DNA of 64,000 nt from Clostridia bacterium (GCA_017527065.1 JAFXQO010000047.1:1-64000), one strand, 5' to 3'; numbered from the stretch's first letter, positions 50,716 through 61,494 are shown. A program made the numbers and translations. The notes: generated by a model not told the origin, from the sequence alone.

Positions 50716-51285
50716 TCAGTGGTTGTAGCCCAGGTCGAAGGCCTTCAGGTTCACGTCCAGGAACTTCGGCGGCACGGTGGCCTTGAGCGTTTCGATCCAG
50801 CGCTCGTAGGGAATCTGGGTGTTCTTCGCCATCAGGCCGATCAGCACCACGTTCACCGCGCGGCTGTTGCCGGCCTGCTTCGTCAGGGCCAGCGCGTCGA
50901 TGGCGGTCACATTGGCCTTTTCGCCCAGCTTCTTCGCGATGTCAGCGGGATACGCCGCCGCGCCGGTGATGACCGGCATCGGATCGATGGACTGCCCGTT
51001 CACGATGATTCGTCCGCCTTTTTTCAGATAGGGCAGCGCGCGGTAGGCCTCCAGCAGCTCGAAGGCCAGTATGATGTCCGCTTCCCCCTGGCCGATGATG
51101 GGCGAATACACTTTATCGCCGAATTTCACATACGTCACGACGCTGCCGCCGCGCTGGCTCATGCCGTGCACTTCGGATACCTTCACGTCGTAGCCCTCGC
51201 CGATGACGGCGTTGCCCAGGATGCGGCTGGCCAAAAGCGTTCCCTGGCCGCCCACGCCCACGATCATGATATTGGTCGTCATCAC
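50716..51285 (-). CDS. iorB: Indolepyruvate:ferredoxin oxidoreductase beta subunit
   Basis: Small gamma-type subunit (189 residues) of the 2-oxoacid:ferredoxin oxidoreductase that converts arylpyruvates to arylacetyl-CoA, reversibly in principle. Features: IVGVGGQGTLLASRILGNAVI, EVHGMSQRGGSVVTYVKFG and IVNGQSIDPMPV, all family signatures. It overlaps iorA by 4 bp. Confidence 0.93.
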   Translation of the reverse strand: MMTTNIMIVGVGGQGTLLASRILGNAVIGEGYDVKVSEVHGMSQRGGSVVTYVKFGDKVYSPIIGQGEADIILAFELLEAYRALPYLKKGGRIIVNGQSIDPMPVITGAAAYPADIAKKLGEKANVTAIDALALTKQAGNSRAVNVVLIGLMAKNTQIPYERWIETLKATVPPKFLDVNLKAFDLGYNH

Positions 51286-53021
51286 GCCTCCGCCTCCTTC
51301 TCAATCGCGCCGAAGGGACACACGTTCACGCACAGGCCGCAGCCGTTGCACTGGTTCGGGTCGATTTTCACCGCGCCATCCTTCAGCGAGATGGCCGGGC
51401 AGCCCAGCTTCATGCACATCTTGCACTTTTTGCAGCGGTCGGTGACGGCGGCGCGGCCGGTGTACTTCACGTATTTCAGCAGCGCACAGGGCCGCTGGGC
51501 GATGATCACGGAGGGCTCGTCCCGCTCCACTTCCTCCCGCACGACCTGCTCGAATTTCTTCACGTCGAAGGGATCGGCCACCACCACGTGCTCCACGCCC
51601 ACCGCCCGGGCCAGCAGCTCAAGGTCGACCTGCTTCGTGGCCTCGCCGCGAATGGTCTTGCCGGTGGTGGGATTGTCCTGATGTCCGGTCATGCCGGTGA
51701 TGGAGTTGTCCAGTATGATGACCGTGTTCGCGCCCTTGTTGTACACGATGTCGATCAGGCCGGTGATGCCTGAATGGATGAAGGTGGAATCGCCGATGAC
51801 GGACACCAGCTTCCTGTTGAACTCCGGGCCCCGCGCCTTGGCCATGCCCAGCGCCGCGCTCACCGAAGCGCCCATGCAGATGGTGCTGTCCACCGCCGCG
51901 AGGGGCTGCGCCGCGCCCAGCGTGTAGCAGCCGATGTCGCCGGACACCGTGAGGCCCAGCTTTTTGAGCACGTAGAAGGTGCCCCTGTGCGGGCAGCCGG
52001 GACACATGACCGGCGGGCGCACGGGGATGGGCTCCTCCGCCTGCAGCGATGCCTCAGGCTCCTTGCCCAGCACGGCCTTCGCGATCATCGCGGGGGTGTA
52101 TTCGCCCAGCAGCGTGAACGCGCTCTTGCCGGTTACTTCGATGCCCAGCGCCCTGCAGTGCTCCTCGATGAAGGGATCGAGCTCCTCGATCACGAACACC
52201 TTGTCGCACTTCGCGGCGAAGGCCTTGATCTTTTCCTCCGGCATGGGATAGGCCATGCCGAGCTTGAAGTAGTTGACGCTGTCGCCCAGCGCCTCACGGG
52301 CATACATATAGGAAATGCCCGAGGTGATGACGCCGATTTTGCTGCCGTTGTCCTCGACGCGGTTGAGTCCGGTCGTCTCGGCGAAGGCGGCCAGCGCCTT
52401 CGCGCGCTCCTCGACGGCGACGTGCCGCTTGATGGCCATGGCGGGCATCATCACGTTTTTGGCGATGTTCTTTTCGTAGGGTTTGAGCTCCGCCTCCTGC
52501 CGCGGCCCGGTCTCAACCAGGCTCTGGGAATGGGACACGCGCGTGGAGAGGCGGATGACGAAGGGCACGTCGAAGCGCTCGCTCAGCTCGAACGCCGCCT
52601 TTGTGAAGGCGAGGCACTCGGCGGAATCGGCGGGCTCCAGCATGGCGATCTTGGCGGCCTTGGCGTAGTGCCGGGAGTCCTGCTCGTTCTGGGAGGAATG
52701 CATGCCGGGGTCGTCCGCCACGCAGATGACCATGCCGCCGTTCACGCCGATGTAGCTCACCGTGAACACCGGGTCGGCCATGACGTTGAAACCTACTTGC
52801 TTGCAGCAGGTCATTGAGCGCGCGCCCGCCATGCTGGCCCCGATGGCGACCTCGCAGGCCACCTTTTCGTTGGGCGCCCACTCCACGTAGACCTCCGGAT
52901 ACTGAACCATGCTCTCGGTGATCTCCGTGCTGGGCGTGCCGGGATAGGAGGCGACAACGCGGACGCCGGCCTCATAGGCGCCCTGCGCCACGGCGGCGTT
53001 GCCGATCAGAAGTTTAGCCAT
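51282..53021 (-). CDS. iorA: Indolepyruvate:ferredoxin oxidoreductase alpha subunit
   Basis: Large TPP-dependent subunit of 579 residues. The N-terminal part (LLIGNAAVAQGAYEAGVRV, SYPGTPSTEITE) is the pyrimidine-binding domain. The middle contains the TPP pyrophosphate domain with CPGCPHRGTFYVLKKLG and VIGDSTFIHSGITGLID. The C-terminus carries a ferredoxin-like segment with two [4Fe-4S] cysteine motifs (CKKCKMCMKLGCP and CNGCGLCVNVCP). I start at the ATG at 53021; a GTG four codons earlier is an alternative. It lies 15 bp after the CoA ligase gene. Confidence 0.95.
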   Translation of the reverse strand: MAKLLIGNAAVAQGAYEAGVRVVASYPGTPSTEITESMVQYPEVYVEWAPNEKVACEVAIGASMAGARSMTCCKQVGFNVMADPVFTVSYIGVNGGMVICVADDPGMHSSQNEQDSRHYAKAAKIAMLEPADSAECLAFTKAAFELSERFDVPFVIRLSTRVSHSQSLVETGPRQEAELKPYEKNIAKNVMMPAMAIKRHVAVEERAKALAAFAETTGLNRVEDNGSKIGVITSGISYMYAREALGDSVNYFKLGMAYPMPEEKIKAFAAKCDKVFVIEELDPFIEEHCRALGIEVTGKSAFTLLGEYTPAMIAKAVLGKEPEASLQAEEPIPVRPPVMCPGCPHRGTFYVLKKLGLTVSGDIGCYTLGAAQPLAAVDSTICMGASVSAALGMAKARGPEFNRKLVSVIGDSTFIHSGITGLIDIVYNKGANTVIILDNSITGMTGHQDNPTTGKTIRGEATKQVDLELLARAVGVEHVVVADPFDVKKFEQVVREEVERDEPSVIIAQRPCALLKYVKYTGRAAVTDRCKKCKMCMKLGCPAISLKDGAVKIDPNQCNGCGLCVNVCPFGAIEKEAEA

Positions 53022-53036
53022 ATTTCTTAACACCCC

Positions 53037-54671
53037 TTACTTTTCGATCTGCTGGGCCACCAGGCTCTCGCCGCAGTAAATGCTGCGCAGCCTGGGCTTT
53101 TCGATCTTGCCGGTGGGATTGCGCGGCACCTCGGCGAAGATGATCCTGCGCGGCCGCTTGTAGCGCGGCAGGCCCGTGCAGAATTCGTTCAGCTGCTCCT
53201 CGGTGAGGGAGAACCCGGGCTTTACCTCCACGATGGCCGCGGCGATCTCGCCCAGCCTCGGATGCGGCAGGCCGATCACGGCCACGTCCTTCACCGCCTC
53301 GTGCCGGCGGATGAAGTCTTCGATCTGCACAGGATACAGGTTTTCGCCGCCGGTGATGATGACGTCCTTCTTGCGGTCCACCAGGAAGATGAAGCCGTCC
53401 TCGTCCTCCATGGCCATGTCGCCGGTGAAGAGCCAATCGCCCTTGAGCACCTCTTCAGTGGCCTTTTCATCCTTATAATAACACTTCATGACCCCGGGGC
53501 CCTTCACGCACAGCTCGCCCACGTCGCCCCGGGCGACCGGCTCGCCGTTTTCGTCCACGATCTTCACCGACCAGCCGAAGCCGGCCTTGCCGATGGCGCC
53601 CACCTTGTCGATGTTGCCCAGGCCCAGATGCACGCAGCCCGGCCCGATGGACTCGCTCAGGCCGTAGTTGGTGTCGTAGTCGTGATGCGGGAACACGGAC
53701 AGCCAGCGCCGGATGAGGGACGGCGGCACGGGCTGCGCGCCGATGTGCATCAGCCGCCACTGATCGAGGGTGTAATCGGAGAGCTTCACGTCGCCGCGCT
53801 CGATGGCGTCCAGTATATCCTGCGCCCAGGGAACCAGCAGCCACACGATGGTGCATTTTTCATCCGAGGCGGCCTTGAGGATCCACTCGGGCTTCGTGCC
53901 CTTCAAAAGCACCGCTTTGCCGCCCACCAGGAAGCTGCCGAACCAGTGCATCTTCGCGCCGGTGTGGTACAGCGGCGGGATGCACAGGAACACGTCCTCG
54001 TGAGTCTGGCCATGGTGGTTCTGCTCGGTCAGGGCCGCGTGCATCAGCGCGCGGTGGGCGTGCAGTATGGCCTTGGGGAAGCCCGTGGTGCCGGAGGAGT
54101 AGTAGATGGCCCCGTCGTCGTCGTCGGTCAGCGGAATGGCCGGCGAGCGCGAGGAGCAGAAGCCGATCATGCGGTCGTAGCTGTCCGCGAAGGAGGGGCA
54201 GTCCTCGCCCACATAGAACATGTGGCCGATCTTGGGGATCTTGTCGCAGATCTCCTCCATGCGGCCCACGAACTCCGGCCCGAAGGCCAGCATCGTGCAG
54301 TCCGCCTTGTCAAGGCAGTATTTGATCTCCTCGGCGGTGTAGCGGTAATTGAGCGGCACGGCGATCGCCCCGGCCTTGAGCACGCCGAAATAGATCGGCA
54401 GCCATTCGATGGAATTCATCAGCAGGATGGCCACCTTGTCGCCCTTCCTGCAGCCGCGGGTGAGCAGCAGGTTGGCGAAGCGATTGGCCTTTTTGTCGAA
54501 TTCGCTCCAGGTGAGCTCGCGGCGGAACTCCTCGCCGGGCTGCGGCTGCATGAGCGAATACTCGCGCCAGGTGATGCGGCTCTCCGGCTGGAACTCCGGG
54601 TTGATCTCCACCAGCGCCGTCTCGTCTCCATAGAGCTGCGCGTTCTTCTCCAGAATCTCCGTAATTGGCAT
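53037..54671 (-). CDS. AMP-forming acyl-CoA (arylacetate-CoA) ligase
   Basis: ANL-superfamily adenylating enzyme of 544 residues that activates a carboxylate to its CoA thioester using ATP. Motifs: the phosphate loop YYSSGTTGFPKAILH, the A5-like YGLSESIG, the hinge region FTGDMAMEDEDGFIFLVDRKKD, and the catalytic Lys region RNPTGKIEKPRL near the C-terminus. Its place just before iorA, under the same leader, suggests phenyl-, hydroxyphenyl- or indoleacetate as substrate. The start at 54671 (MPITEILEKNAQLYG) follows AGGAAAGGGG; the frame continues upstream through the T-box, which is clearly not coding. Confidence 0.92.
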   Translation of the reverse strand: MPITEILEKNAQLYGDETALVEINPEFQPESRITWREYSLMQPQPGEEFRRELTWSEFDKKANRFANLLLTRGCRKGDKVAILLMNSIEWLPIYFGVLKAGAIAVPLNYRYTAEEIKYCLDKADCTMLAFGPEFVGRMEEICDKIPKIGHMFYVGEDCPSFADSYDRMIGFCSSRSPAIPLTDDDDGAIYYSSGTTGFPKAILHAHRALMHAALTEQNHHGQTHEDVFLCIPPLYHTGAKMHWFGSFLVGGKAVLLKGTKPEWILKAASDEKCTIVWLLVPWAQDILDAIERGDVKLSDYTLDQWRLMHIGAQPVPPSLIRRWLSVFPHHDYDTNYGLSESIGPGCVHLGLGNIDKVGAIGKAGFGWSVKIVDENGEPVARGDVGELCVKGPGVMKCYYKDEKATEEVLKGDWLFTGDMAMEDEDGFIFLVDRKKDVIITGGENLYPVQIEDFIRRHEAVKDVAVIGLPHPRLGEIAAAIVEVKPGFSLTEEQLNEFCTGLPRYKRPRRIIFAEVPRNPTGKIEKPRLRSIYCGESLVAQQIEK

Positions 54672-54712
54672 GTTGAAAACCCCTTTCCTCCTGTTATATT
54701 GCAGAAGGCGAT

Positions 54713-54984
54713 AAAAAACGCCCTCTGCAGCCTGGTGCAGAGGACGATAAATACTTACCGCGGTACCACCTCTATTGCCGGCATAGCCGACCACTCCGGT
54801 ACGGCGGCGCGAAGCCGCATATACCTTCCCGCTGTGACGGGCGAACCCGGCGCGTCCTACTGGAAAAATCGTTCAGCGCGCGACTCACAGGATGTATTCC
54901 CCGAAGAACCCACGCCGCCTCTCACCGCCCGGCGGCTCTCTTGGGAAGGCCCTCTCCGGCTACTTGTTCCCGGTCATTGTCTTT
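54713..54984 (-). promoter_or_regulatory. T-box leader with terminator, candidate specifier UAC (Tyr)
   Basis: On the minus strand the transcript carries the AGUA motif early (54964-54961), a GA-rich stem I with GAA-UAC-A on its 3' side (UAC at 54896-54894), and the T-box sequence AGAGGTGGTACCGCGG (54774-54759). The terminator follows: CCTCTGCA pairs with TGCAGAGG (54743-54722), then GCG and six T (54718-54713). The 5' CCTCT of the terminator can pair with the AGAGG of the T-box to form the anti-terminator. Uncharged tRNA, probably tRNA-Tyr, should switch the operon on. The T-box call is firm; the specifier is read by eye. Confidence 0.9.
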
Positions 54985-54990
54985 ATTCAT

Positions 54991-55019
54991 ATTATATTAC
55001 GCGCGTTCCGATTCGTCAA
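54991..55019 (-). promoter_or_regulatory. Promoter of the T-box operon
   Basis: On the minus strand TTGACG, 17 bp, perfect TATAAT. Transcription would begin near 54984. Confidence 0.85.
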
Positions 55020-55106
55020 TACCCATTTTGAGCCGTAATCCCTCTTATCAGCGTTTGCCATTTTCTTAACCCGACCGCCATGTATCCTCGAATTTTTAAC
55101 AAAGGG

Positions 55107-55135
55107 TTGACAAGGTTCGCCACGTGTGTTATTAT
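55107..55135 (+). promoter_or_regulatory. Promoter of the Opp-type importer operon
   Basis: Perfect TTGACA, 17 bp, TATTAT. A short hairpin (AATCCGC/GCGGATT, 55154-55172) lies in the leader before the ribosome-binding site; its role is unclear. Confidence 0.75.
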
Positions 55136-55210
55136 TGCGTTGTGGTTTAGAAAACAATCCGCTATATGCGGATTTTGTGGGGGGATTCCCCCGAAGAAAG
55201 GAGAAGAACC

Positions 55211-57160
55211 ATGAAGAAACTCGTTTCCCTGATCATCGCCCTGGCGTTGGTTCTGCCCATGGTCATGGCGCCGTCCTTCGCGGAAGGCAAGACCTTGACC
55301 GAGGCGCCCATGCTGGCCGCCAAGGTCGCTGCCGGCGAGCTGCCCCCCCTTGAGGAGCGCCTGCCCGAAGAGACCAAGCTGCCCGACGAGATCCTCGCTA
55401 AGTACCTCGACTATGAGTGCGGCCAGTACGGCGGCACCATGCGCTTCATCACCTCCATCGTCAACTGGGACGCTGACGTGTTCGTCGGCAACAACGAAGC
55501 CCTGCTGACCATGGAGTCCGCCAGCAGCGACATCATCACCCCGAACATCGTTGCGGGCTTTGAGGCGAACGAGGACAACACCGAGTTTACCTTCACCCTC
55601 CGCAAGGGCCTGAAGTGGTCCGACGGCGAGCCCGTCACCATCGAGGACTTTGAGTTCGCTATCAACGATTTCATCTTCAACCAGGAGCTGAACCCCGTTG
55701 TCGCCACCTACATGCGCGACGGCGGCGTGCAGGCCGGCCAGCCCTTCACCTATGAGAGGCTCGACGACTGGTCCTTCAAGCTCAAGTTCAACGAGCCTTA
55801 CGGCGGCTTCGCGGTGCATCTGTCCATCGCCGGCTGGAAGGGCTACACGGACTTCCTGAAGCCCGCGCACTTCCTGAAGAAGTTCCACAAGGCCTACGCC
55901 GAAGAGATCCATGGCTCCGAGGATGCTTACTATGAGTTCATCCAGCCCTATGCCAAGGTCATGGGCTATGAGGATGCCAAGGACGAGAACGTCTGGGTGA
56001 ACGTGTTCAACCAGGTCGACATGACCAACTGGGAGCTCACCGACCCCAACGACGCGCTGACCAGCGTGTACTTCGCGGATGCCGGCCAGACCGAGGACTT
56101 CCCGGTGCTGTACGCCTGGCACATGGTTTCTTCCGCCGGTGGCCTGACCACCTGGGAGCGCAACCCCTATTATCACAAGGTTGACGCCAAGGGCCAGCAG
56201 CTGCCCTATGTGGACTACCTGACCTCCAAGCTCGTTGAGAACATGGAAATGGTCCAGATGTCCTACATCTCCGGCGAGGCTGACTTCGGCCGTGAGTCCG
56301 CCACCATCGACAACATCTCCATGTACAAGGAGAACGCCGAGAAGGCCGGCATCACCGCCTACGTCACCACCATGCACAACAACCCCACCGACATCTCCCT
56401 GAACGCCAACTACAAGGACGAGGCCTGGCAGGAGGTCATCACGGACATCCGCTTCCGTCAGGCGCTGGCCCATGCCATCGACGCTGAGGAAATCATCGAC
56501 GTCGTATACCATGGCTTCGGCGAGGTCAACCCCTACTATCCCTGCGACTACGACATCGAGCTGGCCAACTCCCTGCTCGACGAGATGGGCATGAAGGACA
56601 CCGACGGCGACGGCTATCGCGAGACGCCCTCCGGCAAGCCCCTGAGCTGGTCCATCTACAACTACAACGAGGCCAACGACATCATCCCCGTGGCTGAGCT
56701 GTGCGTTGAATACTGGAAGGAAATCGGCCTGAAGGCTGACATCAAGACCGTCGAGTCCACCCTGCTGTCCACCATGCAGGAAGGCAACGAGATCCCCTGC
56801 CGCGTCGCTTGGGTGCACTCCACGCAGCTGTGGCACTACCTCGACTGGTTCTGCGGCAGCTGGTGCCCGCTGTGGAACCTGTGGTTCGACCGTGACGGCG
56901 CGCAGGGTGAAGAGCCCCCGGCCGATGTCAAGGACTTCCTGGCCAAGATCGACTCTCTGATGACCGTGTCTCCTGAGGACGCCGTGAACGAAGTGCTGCC
57001 CGAGCTGGTCGGCTGGATGGGTGAGAACCTGTACCTCATTGAGCCGCTGATCAACGTCGACCAGTGCGTCGTCATCAACTCCAAGATCGGCAACGTGCCC
57101 ACCGGCGGCATCGGCATCTCCTGGAACTTCTCCATCGAGCAGTTCTTCTACAAGGACTAA
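55211..57160 (+). CDS. Family 5 extracellular solute-binding protein (oligopeptide/oligosaccharide ABC importer)
   Basis: The 649-residue precursor has a signal peptide (MKKLVSLIIALALVLPMVMAPSFAEG) and the SBP_bac_5 fold: FTLRKGLKWSDGEPVTIEDFEFAI, RFRQALAHAIDAEEIIDVVYHG and the C-terminal lobe. Members bind peptides, nickel or sugars, so ligand cannot be read from the fold alone. There is no lipobox. Codon use is noticeably less GC-biased (more GTT and GCT) than in its neighbours, as in many highly expressed genes. GGAGAAG precedes the ATG. It is the first gene of the importer, separated from the permeases by a terminator-like hairpin. Confidence 0.93.
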   Translation: MKKLVSLIIALALVLPMVMAPSFAEGKTLTEAPMLAAKVAAGELPPLEERLPEETKLPDEILAKYLDYECGQYGGTMRFITSIVNWDADVFVGNNEALLTMESASSDIITPNIVAGFEANEDNTEFTFTLRKGLKWSDGEPVTIEDFEFAINDFIFNQELNPVVATYMRDGGVQAGQPFTYERLDDWSFKLKFNEPYGGFAVHLSIAGWKGYTDFLKPAHFLKKFHKAYAEEIHGSEDAYYEFIQPYAKVMGYEDAKDENVWVNVFNQVDMTNWELTDPNDALTSVYFADAGQTEDFPVLYAWHMVSSAGGLTTWERNPYYHKVDAKGQQLPYVDYLTSKLVENMEMVQMSYISGEADFGRESATIDNISMYKENAEKAGITAYVTTMHNNPTDISLNANYKDEAWQEVITDIRFRQALAHAIDAEEIIDVVYHGFGEVNPYYPCDYDIELANSLLDEMGMKDTDGDGYRETPSGKPLSWSIYNYNEANDIIPVAELCVEYWKEIGLKADIKTVESTLLSTMQEGNEIPCRVAWVHSTQLWHYLDWFCGSWCPLWNLWFDRDGAQGEEPPADVKDFLAKIDSLMTVSPEDAVNEVLPELVGWMGENLYLIEPLINVDQCVVINSKIGNVPTGGIGISWNFSIEQFFYKD

Positions 57161-57218
57161 GCCTGTTTGAAAGCGAGCGAGGACGCAACTCCTCCCGCAG
57201 ACTGATCGGTTCGCTCTT

Positions 57219-57257
57219 GCGGCGGCGCCACCCATGCGGTCGCGCCGCCGCTGTTTT
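57219..57257 (+). terminator. Partial terminator between binding protein and permeases
   Basis: GCGGCGGCGC (57219-57228) pairs with GCGCCGCCGC (57242-57251), followed by TGTTTT. An intra-operon hairpin here would make far more binding protein than permease, a common arrangement in ABC importers. Confidence 0.7.
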
Positions 57258-57298
57258 CAATCCACAGGAGAAAAACAGGAAGGAAGGGATGAGGCGAT

Positions 57299-58300
57299 AT
57301 GCTCGGGAATTACATCCTCAAGCGGTGCCTTCAGCTGATCCCGCTGCTGATTGCCATCAGCATCGTGATTTTCGTCATCATACAGCTCCCGCCGGGAGAT
57401 TATCTGACCACTTATATCATTCAGCAGGAGGCGTCGGGCCTGGAGGTCAACCAGTCCAATATCGTGCTGCTGACCAAGCAGTACGGCCTGGACAAGCCCG
57501 TCTATATGCAGTATTTCTATTGGATCCGCAACATCATCACGAAGGGTGATTTCGGGCGATCCTTCCAATGGTCGGTTCCGGTCTCGCAGCTGCTTTCCGA
57601 GCGCCTGCCCGCCACCATCGGCATTTCGCTGCTCTCCCTGATCGTCACCTGGGGCATCGCCATCCCCATCGGCATTTATTCCGCGACGCACCAGTACTCC
57701 GTGTTTGACTATGTGTTCCAGTTCATCGGCTTTATCGGCCTGGCCGTGCCGGGCTTCCTCCTGGCGATCATATCCGTCTATTTCCTCTTTACGCTCACAG
57801 GCGTCTCGCTGACGGGCCTGCATTCCGCCGCGTTCCTGAACGCGCCGTGGAGCTGGGCGAAGGTCGTCGATATGCTGCCGCGCCTGGGGCTGGTGGTGTT
57901 CATCATCGGCCTCTCCCAGACGGCGGGCATGATCCGTCAGATGCGCGCCATGCTGCTGGACGAGCTGCAGAAGCAGTACGTCATCACCGCCCGCGCCAAG
58001 GGATTGAAAGAGAAGAAGCTGCTGTGGAAATATCCGATCCGCATGGCGGTCAATCCGATGATCTCCACCATCGGCTGGACGCTGCCCGGCCTGATCTCCG
58101 GTGAGATGATTGTCTCCATCATCCTCTCGATGCCGACGATGGGACCGATCGTCAGGCGCGCGATGATCACGCAGGATATGTACCTTGCCGGTTCGTTCCT
58201 GCTCATCGTCAGCTGCCTGACCGTCATCGGCACGCTGATTTCGGATATTCTGCTGGCGATTGTCGACCCGCGTATCAGATTTGGGGGCGTGGCCGAATGA
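57299..58300 (+). CDS. ABC transporter permease, DppB/OppB type
   Basis: The 333-residue inner-membrane subunit starts MLGNYILKRCLQLIPLLIAIS and has about six membrane helices. Family features: YGLDKPVYMQYFYWIRNI, FGRSFQWSVPVSQLL, the ATPase-docking loop YVITARAKGLKEKKLLWKY, and GEMIVSIILSMPTMGPIV. It overlaps the next permease gene by 4 bp (ATGA). Confidence 0.93.
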   Translation: MLGNYILKRCLQLIPLLIAISIVIFVIIQLPPGDYLTTYIIQQEASGLEVNQSNIVLLTKQYGLDKPVYMQYFYWIRNIITKGDFGRSFQWSVPVSQLLSERLPATIGISLLSLIVTWGIAIPIGIYSATHQYSVFDYVFQFIGFIGLAVPGFLLAIISVYFLFTLTGVSLTGLHSAAFLNAPWSWAKVVDMLPRLGLVVFIIGLSQTAGMIRQMRAMLLDELQKQYVITARAKGLKEKKLLWKYPIRMAVNPMISTIGWTLPGLISGEMIVSIILSMPTMGPIVRRAMITQDMYLAGSFLLIVSCLTVIGTLISDILLAIVDPRIRFGGVAE

Positions 58301-59409
58301 GTTTGTTTAAGAAAAAGCAAAAAGCCGGCACTTATGAGGTTGCCAGCCAATGGAAGCTCATGTGGTGGAAGTTCAAGAAGCACAGGCTGGCTTCCATCGC
58401 GCTGCCGATTATCTTCATCATGTATCTGCTCACCATGTGCTGTGAGTTCTTTTCCCCTTCCCTCCCGCTGGAGCGTTACAAGAAGTACGTGGAGTGCCCG
58501 CCCACGGCGGTTCATCTGTGGGATCATGAAGGCACGTTCCGCGGGCCCTTCGTGTATGCGAAGGAAATCGGGCGCGACCCTGAAACCTACCGAAAGACTT
58601 TCGTCGACAGCGAGACCGAGATCGTGGAGCTGGGCTTCTTCGTGCACGGTTCCAAGTACAAGTTCTGGGGCCTCTGGGAGACGGACATCCACTTCTTTGG
58701 CGCCAAGGAACCCGGCGCCGCGTACTTCCTGATGGGCACCGACGACCTGGGGCGCGACCTGTTCACCCGCATACTGTACGGCGGCCGCATATCGCTCTCC
58801 TTCTGCCTGGTGTCGATCTTCTTCACGTTCCTGATCGGCCTGACGCTGGGCGGATTGTCAGGCTACCTGGGCGGCATATTCGACACGATCGTACAGCGCG
58901 CGATCGACCTGATCATGTCCATGCCCTCCATCCCGCTGTGGATGGCGCTGGCCGCGGCCATGCCCAAGGAGATCTCGCAGCTGAAGCAGTACCTGCTGAT
59001 GTCCATCATCATGTCGCTCATCGGCTGGACAGGCCTTGCCCGCGTGGTGCGCGGCAAGATCCTGTCGCTGCGTGAGGAGGACTTCGTGACGGCCGCCCGG
59101 CTTTCCGGCGCGGGCCACGGGCGCATCATCGCCAAGCACATGCTGCCCTCCTTCCTGAGCTACATCATCGTGTCGATCACCGGCTCGATCCCCGCGACGA
59201 TCCTGGGCGAGACGGCGCTGTCCTTCCTCGGCCTCGGCCTGCAGGCGCCCACCATCTCCTGGGGCACCCTGCTGCAGGACTGCCAGACGGTCGAAACCGT
59301 CGCCGCCAAGCCCTGGCTGATGTTCCCCGCCGTCTTCATCGTCATTTCCGTTCTGATGTTCAATTTCGCGGGCGATGGTCTGCGCGACGCGGCCGACCCG
59401 TACAAGTAA
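58297..59409 (+). CDS. ABC transporter permease, DppC/OppC type
   Basis: The 370-residue partner permease has the OppC N-terminal domain (LMWWKFKKHRLASIALPII), an unusually long periplasmic loop before LMGTDDLGRDLFTRILYGGRISL, and the docking loop FVTAARLSGAGHGRIIAKHMLPS. The C-terminus LGETALSFLGLGLQAPTISWG is also typical. The stop is followed after 13 bp by the TTG start of the ATPase gene. Confidence 0.93.
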   Translation: MSLFKKKQKAGTYEVASQWKLMWWKFKKHRLASIALPIIFIMYLLTMCCEFFSPSLPLERYKKYVECPPTAVHLWDHEGTFRGPFVYAKEIGRDPETYRKTFVDSETEIVELGFFVHGSKYKFWGLWETDIHFFGAKEPGAAYFLMGTDDLGRDLFTRILYGGRISLSFCLVSIFFTFLIGLTLGGLSGYLGGIFDTIVQRAIDLIMSMPSIPLWMALAAAMPKEISQLKQYLLMSIIMSLIGWTGLARVVRGKILSLREEDFVTAARLSGAGHGRIIAKHMLPSFLSYIIVSITGSIPATILGETALSFLGLGLQAPTISWGTLLQDCQTVETVAAKPWLMFPAVFIVISVLMFNFAGDGLRDAADPYK

Positions 59410-59422
59410 GGAGGGGAGTTCT

Positions 59423-60456
59423 TTGGAGAAGCAGAGAAAAGACGACATCATCCTTGAACTGAAAGATGTCAAAGTGCATTTCAAGCTGGACGAAGGACTC
59501 CTGAAGGCGGTCGACGGCGTTTCCTTTGCCATTCATAAGGGCAGAACGCTGGGCATCGTCGGCGAATCCGGATGCGGCAAATCCGTCACGTCCAACGCCA
59601 TCTTCAAGATCCTGCCCAAATACGGCCTGATCGGCGGCGATATCCTCCTCTATGAGAAGGATCACAAGCGGCTCGAAACGCCCATCAACATCGCCAAGCT
59701 GAACCCGACGGGGCCGGAGATCCGCTCGATCCGCGGCGGCAATATCTCCATGATCTTCCAGGAGCCCATGAAGGCCTTCTCGCCGCTGCACACCATCGGC
59801 AATCAGATCATCGAAGCCATCCAGCTGCACATCGAGCCGGATCCCGCCAAAGCCCGCGCCATCGCCATCGAGGCGCTGCGCTCGGTGGACATCTCCAACC
59901 CCGAGCAGCGCATCGACGAATATCCCCACCAGCTCTCCGGCGGCATGCGCCAGCGCGCGATGATCGCCATGGCGCTGTCCTGCAAGCCGTCCATCCTGAT
60001 CGCGGACGAGCCCACGACCGCCCTGGACGTGACCGTGCAGGCGCAGGTGCTGGATCTGATCAACAACCTGAAGCGGGAAAACGACACGTCCGTCATCTTC
60101 ATCACCCACGACCTGGGCGTCATCGCCGAGATGAGCGACGACGTGGTGGTCATGTACCTGGGCAAGGTGGTGGAATACTGCGACGTGGATACGCTGTTCT
60201 ACCACCCGATGCATCCCTACACGCGCGCGCTGCTCAAATCCATCCCCACGGAGGACAAGATCCACAAGGGACGCTTTGAGTCCATCCGGGGCACCGTCCC
60301 CTACCCCATCAACCTGCCGGTGGAGTGCGGCTTCTGCTCCCGCTGCGACGAAGCGGAAAAGGGCGTCTGCGACAAGGGCGAGCCGCCGATGGTCGAGGTT
60401 GAGCCCGGACACTTTGTGAGATGCTTTCATGCAGGGAAAGGAAAGGAGGCACAGGC

Positions 60457-60460
<4 letters not shown>
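59423..60460 (+). CDS. ABC transporter ATPase, DppD/OppD type
   Basis: Nucleotide-binding subunit of 345 residues: Walker A GESGCGKSVTSNAIF, signature LSGGMRQRAMIAMALS, Walker B LIADEPTTALDVTVQAQ, switch FITHDLGVIAEM, and the C-terminal oligopeptide-type extension with an iron-sulfur-like Cys group (CGFCSRCDEAEKGVC). I choose a TTG start at 59423 because AAGGAGGGGAG lies just upstream; an in-frame ATG further upstream would overlap the permease gene by 35 bases and has no ribosome-binding site. It overlaps the next gene by 4 bp. Confidence 0.93.

Positions 60461-61494
<1,034 letters not shown>

Noticed and set aside
59375..59423. An upstream ATG as the start of the DppD/OppD-type ATPase gene
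   Set aside because: It would overlap the permease gene by 35 bases with no ribosome-binding site, while AAGGAGGGGAG directly precedes the TTG at 59423.
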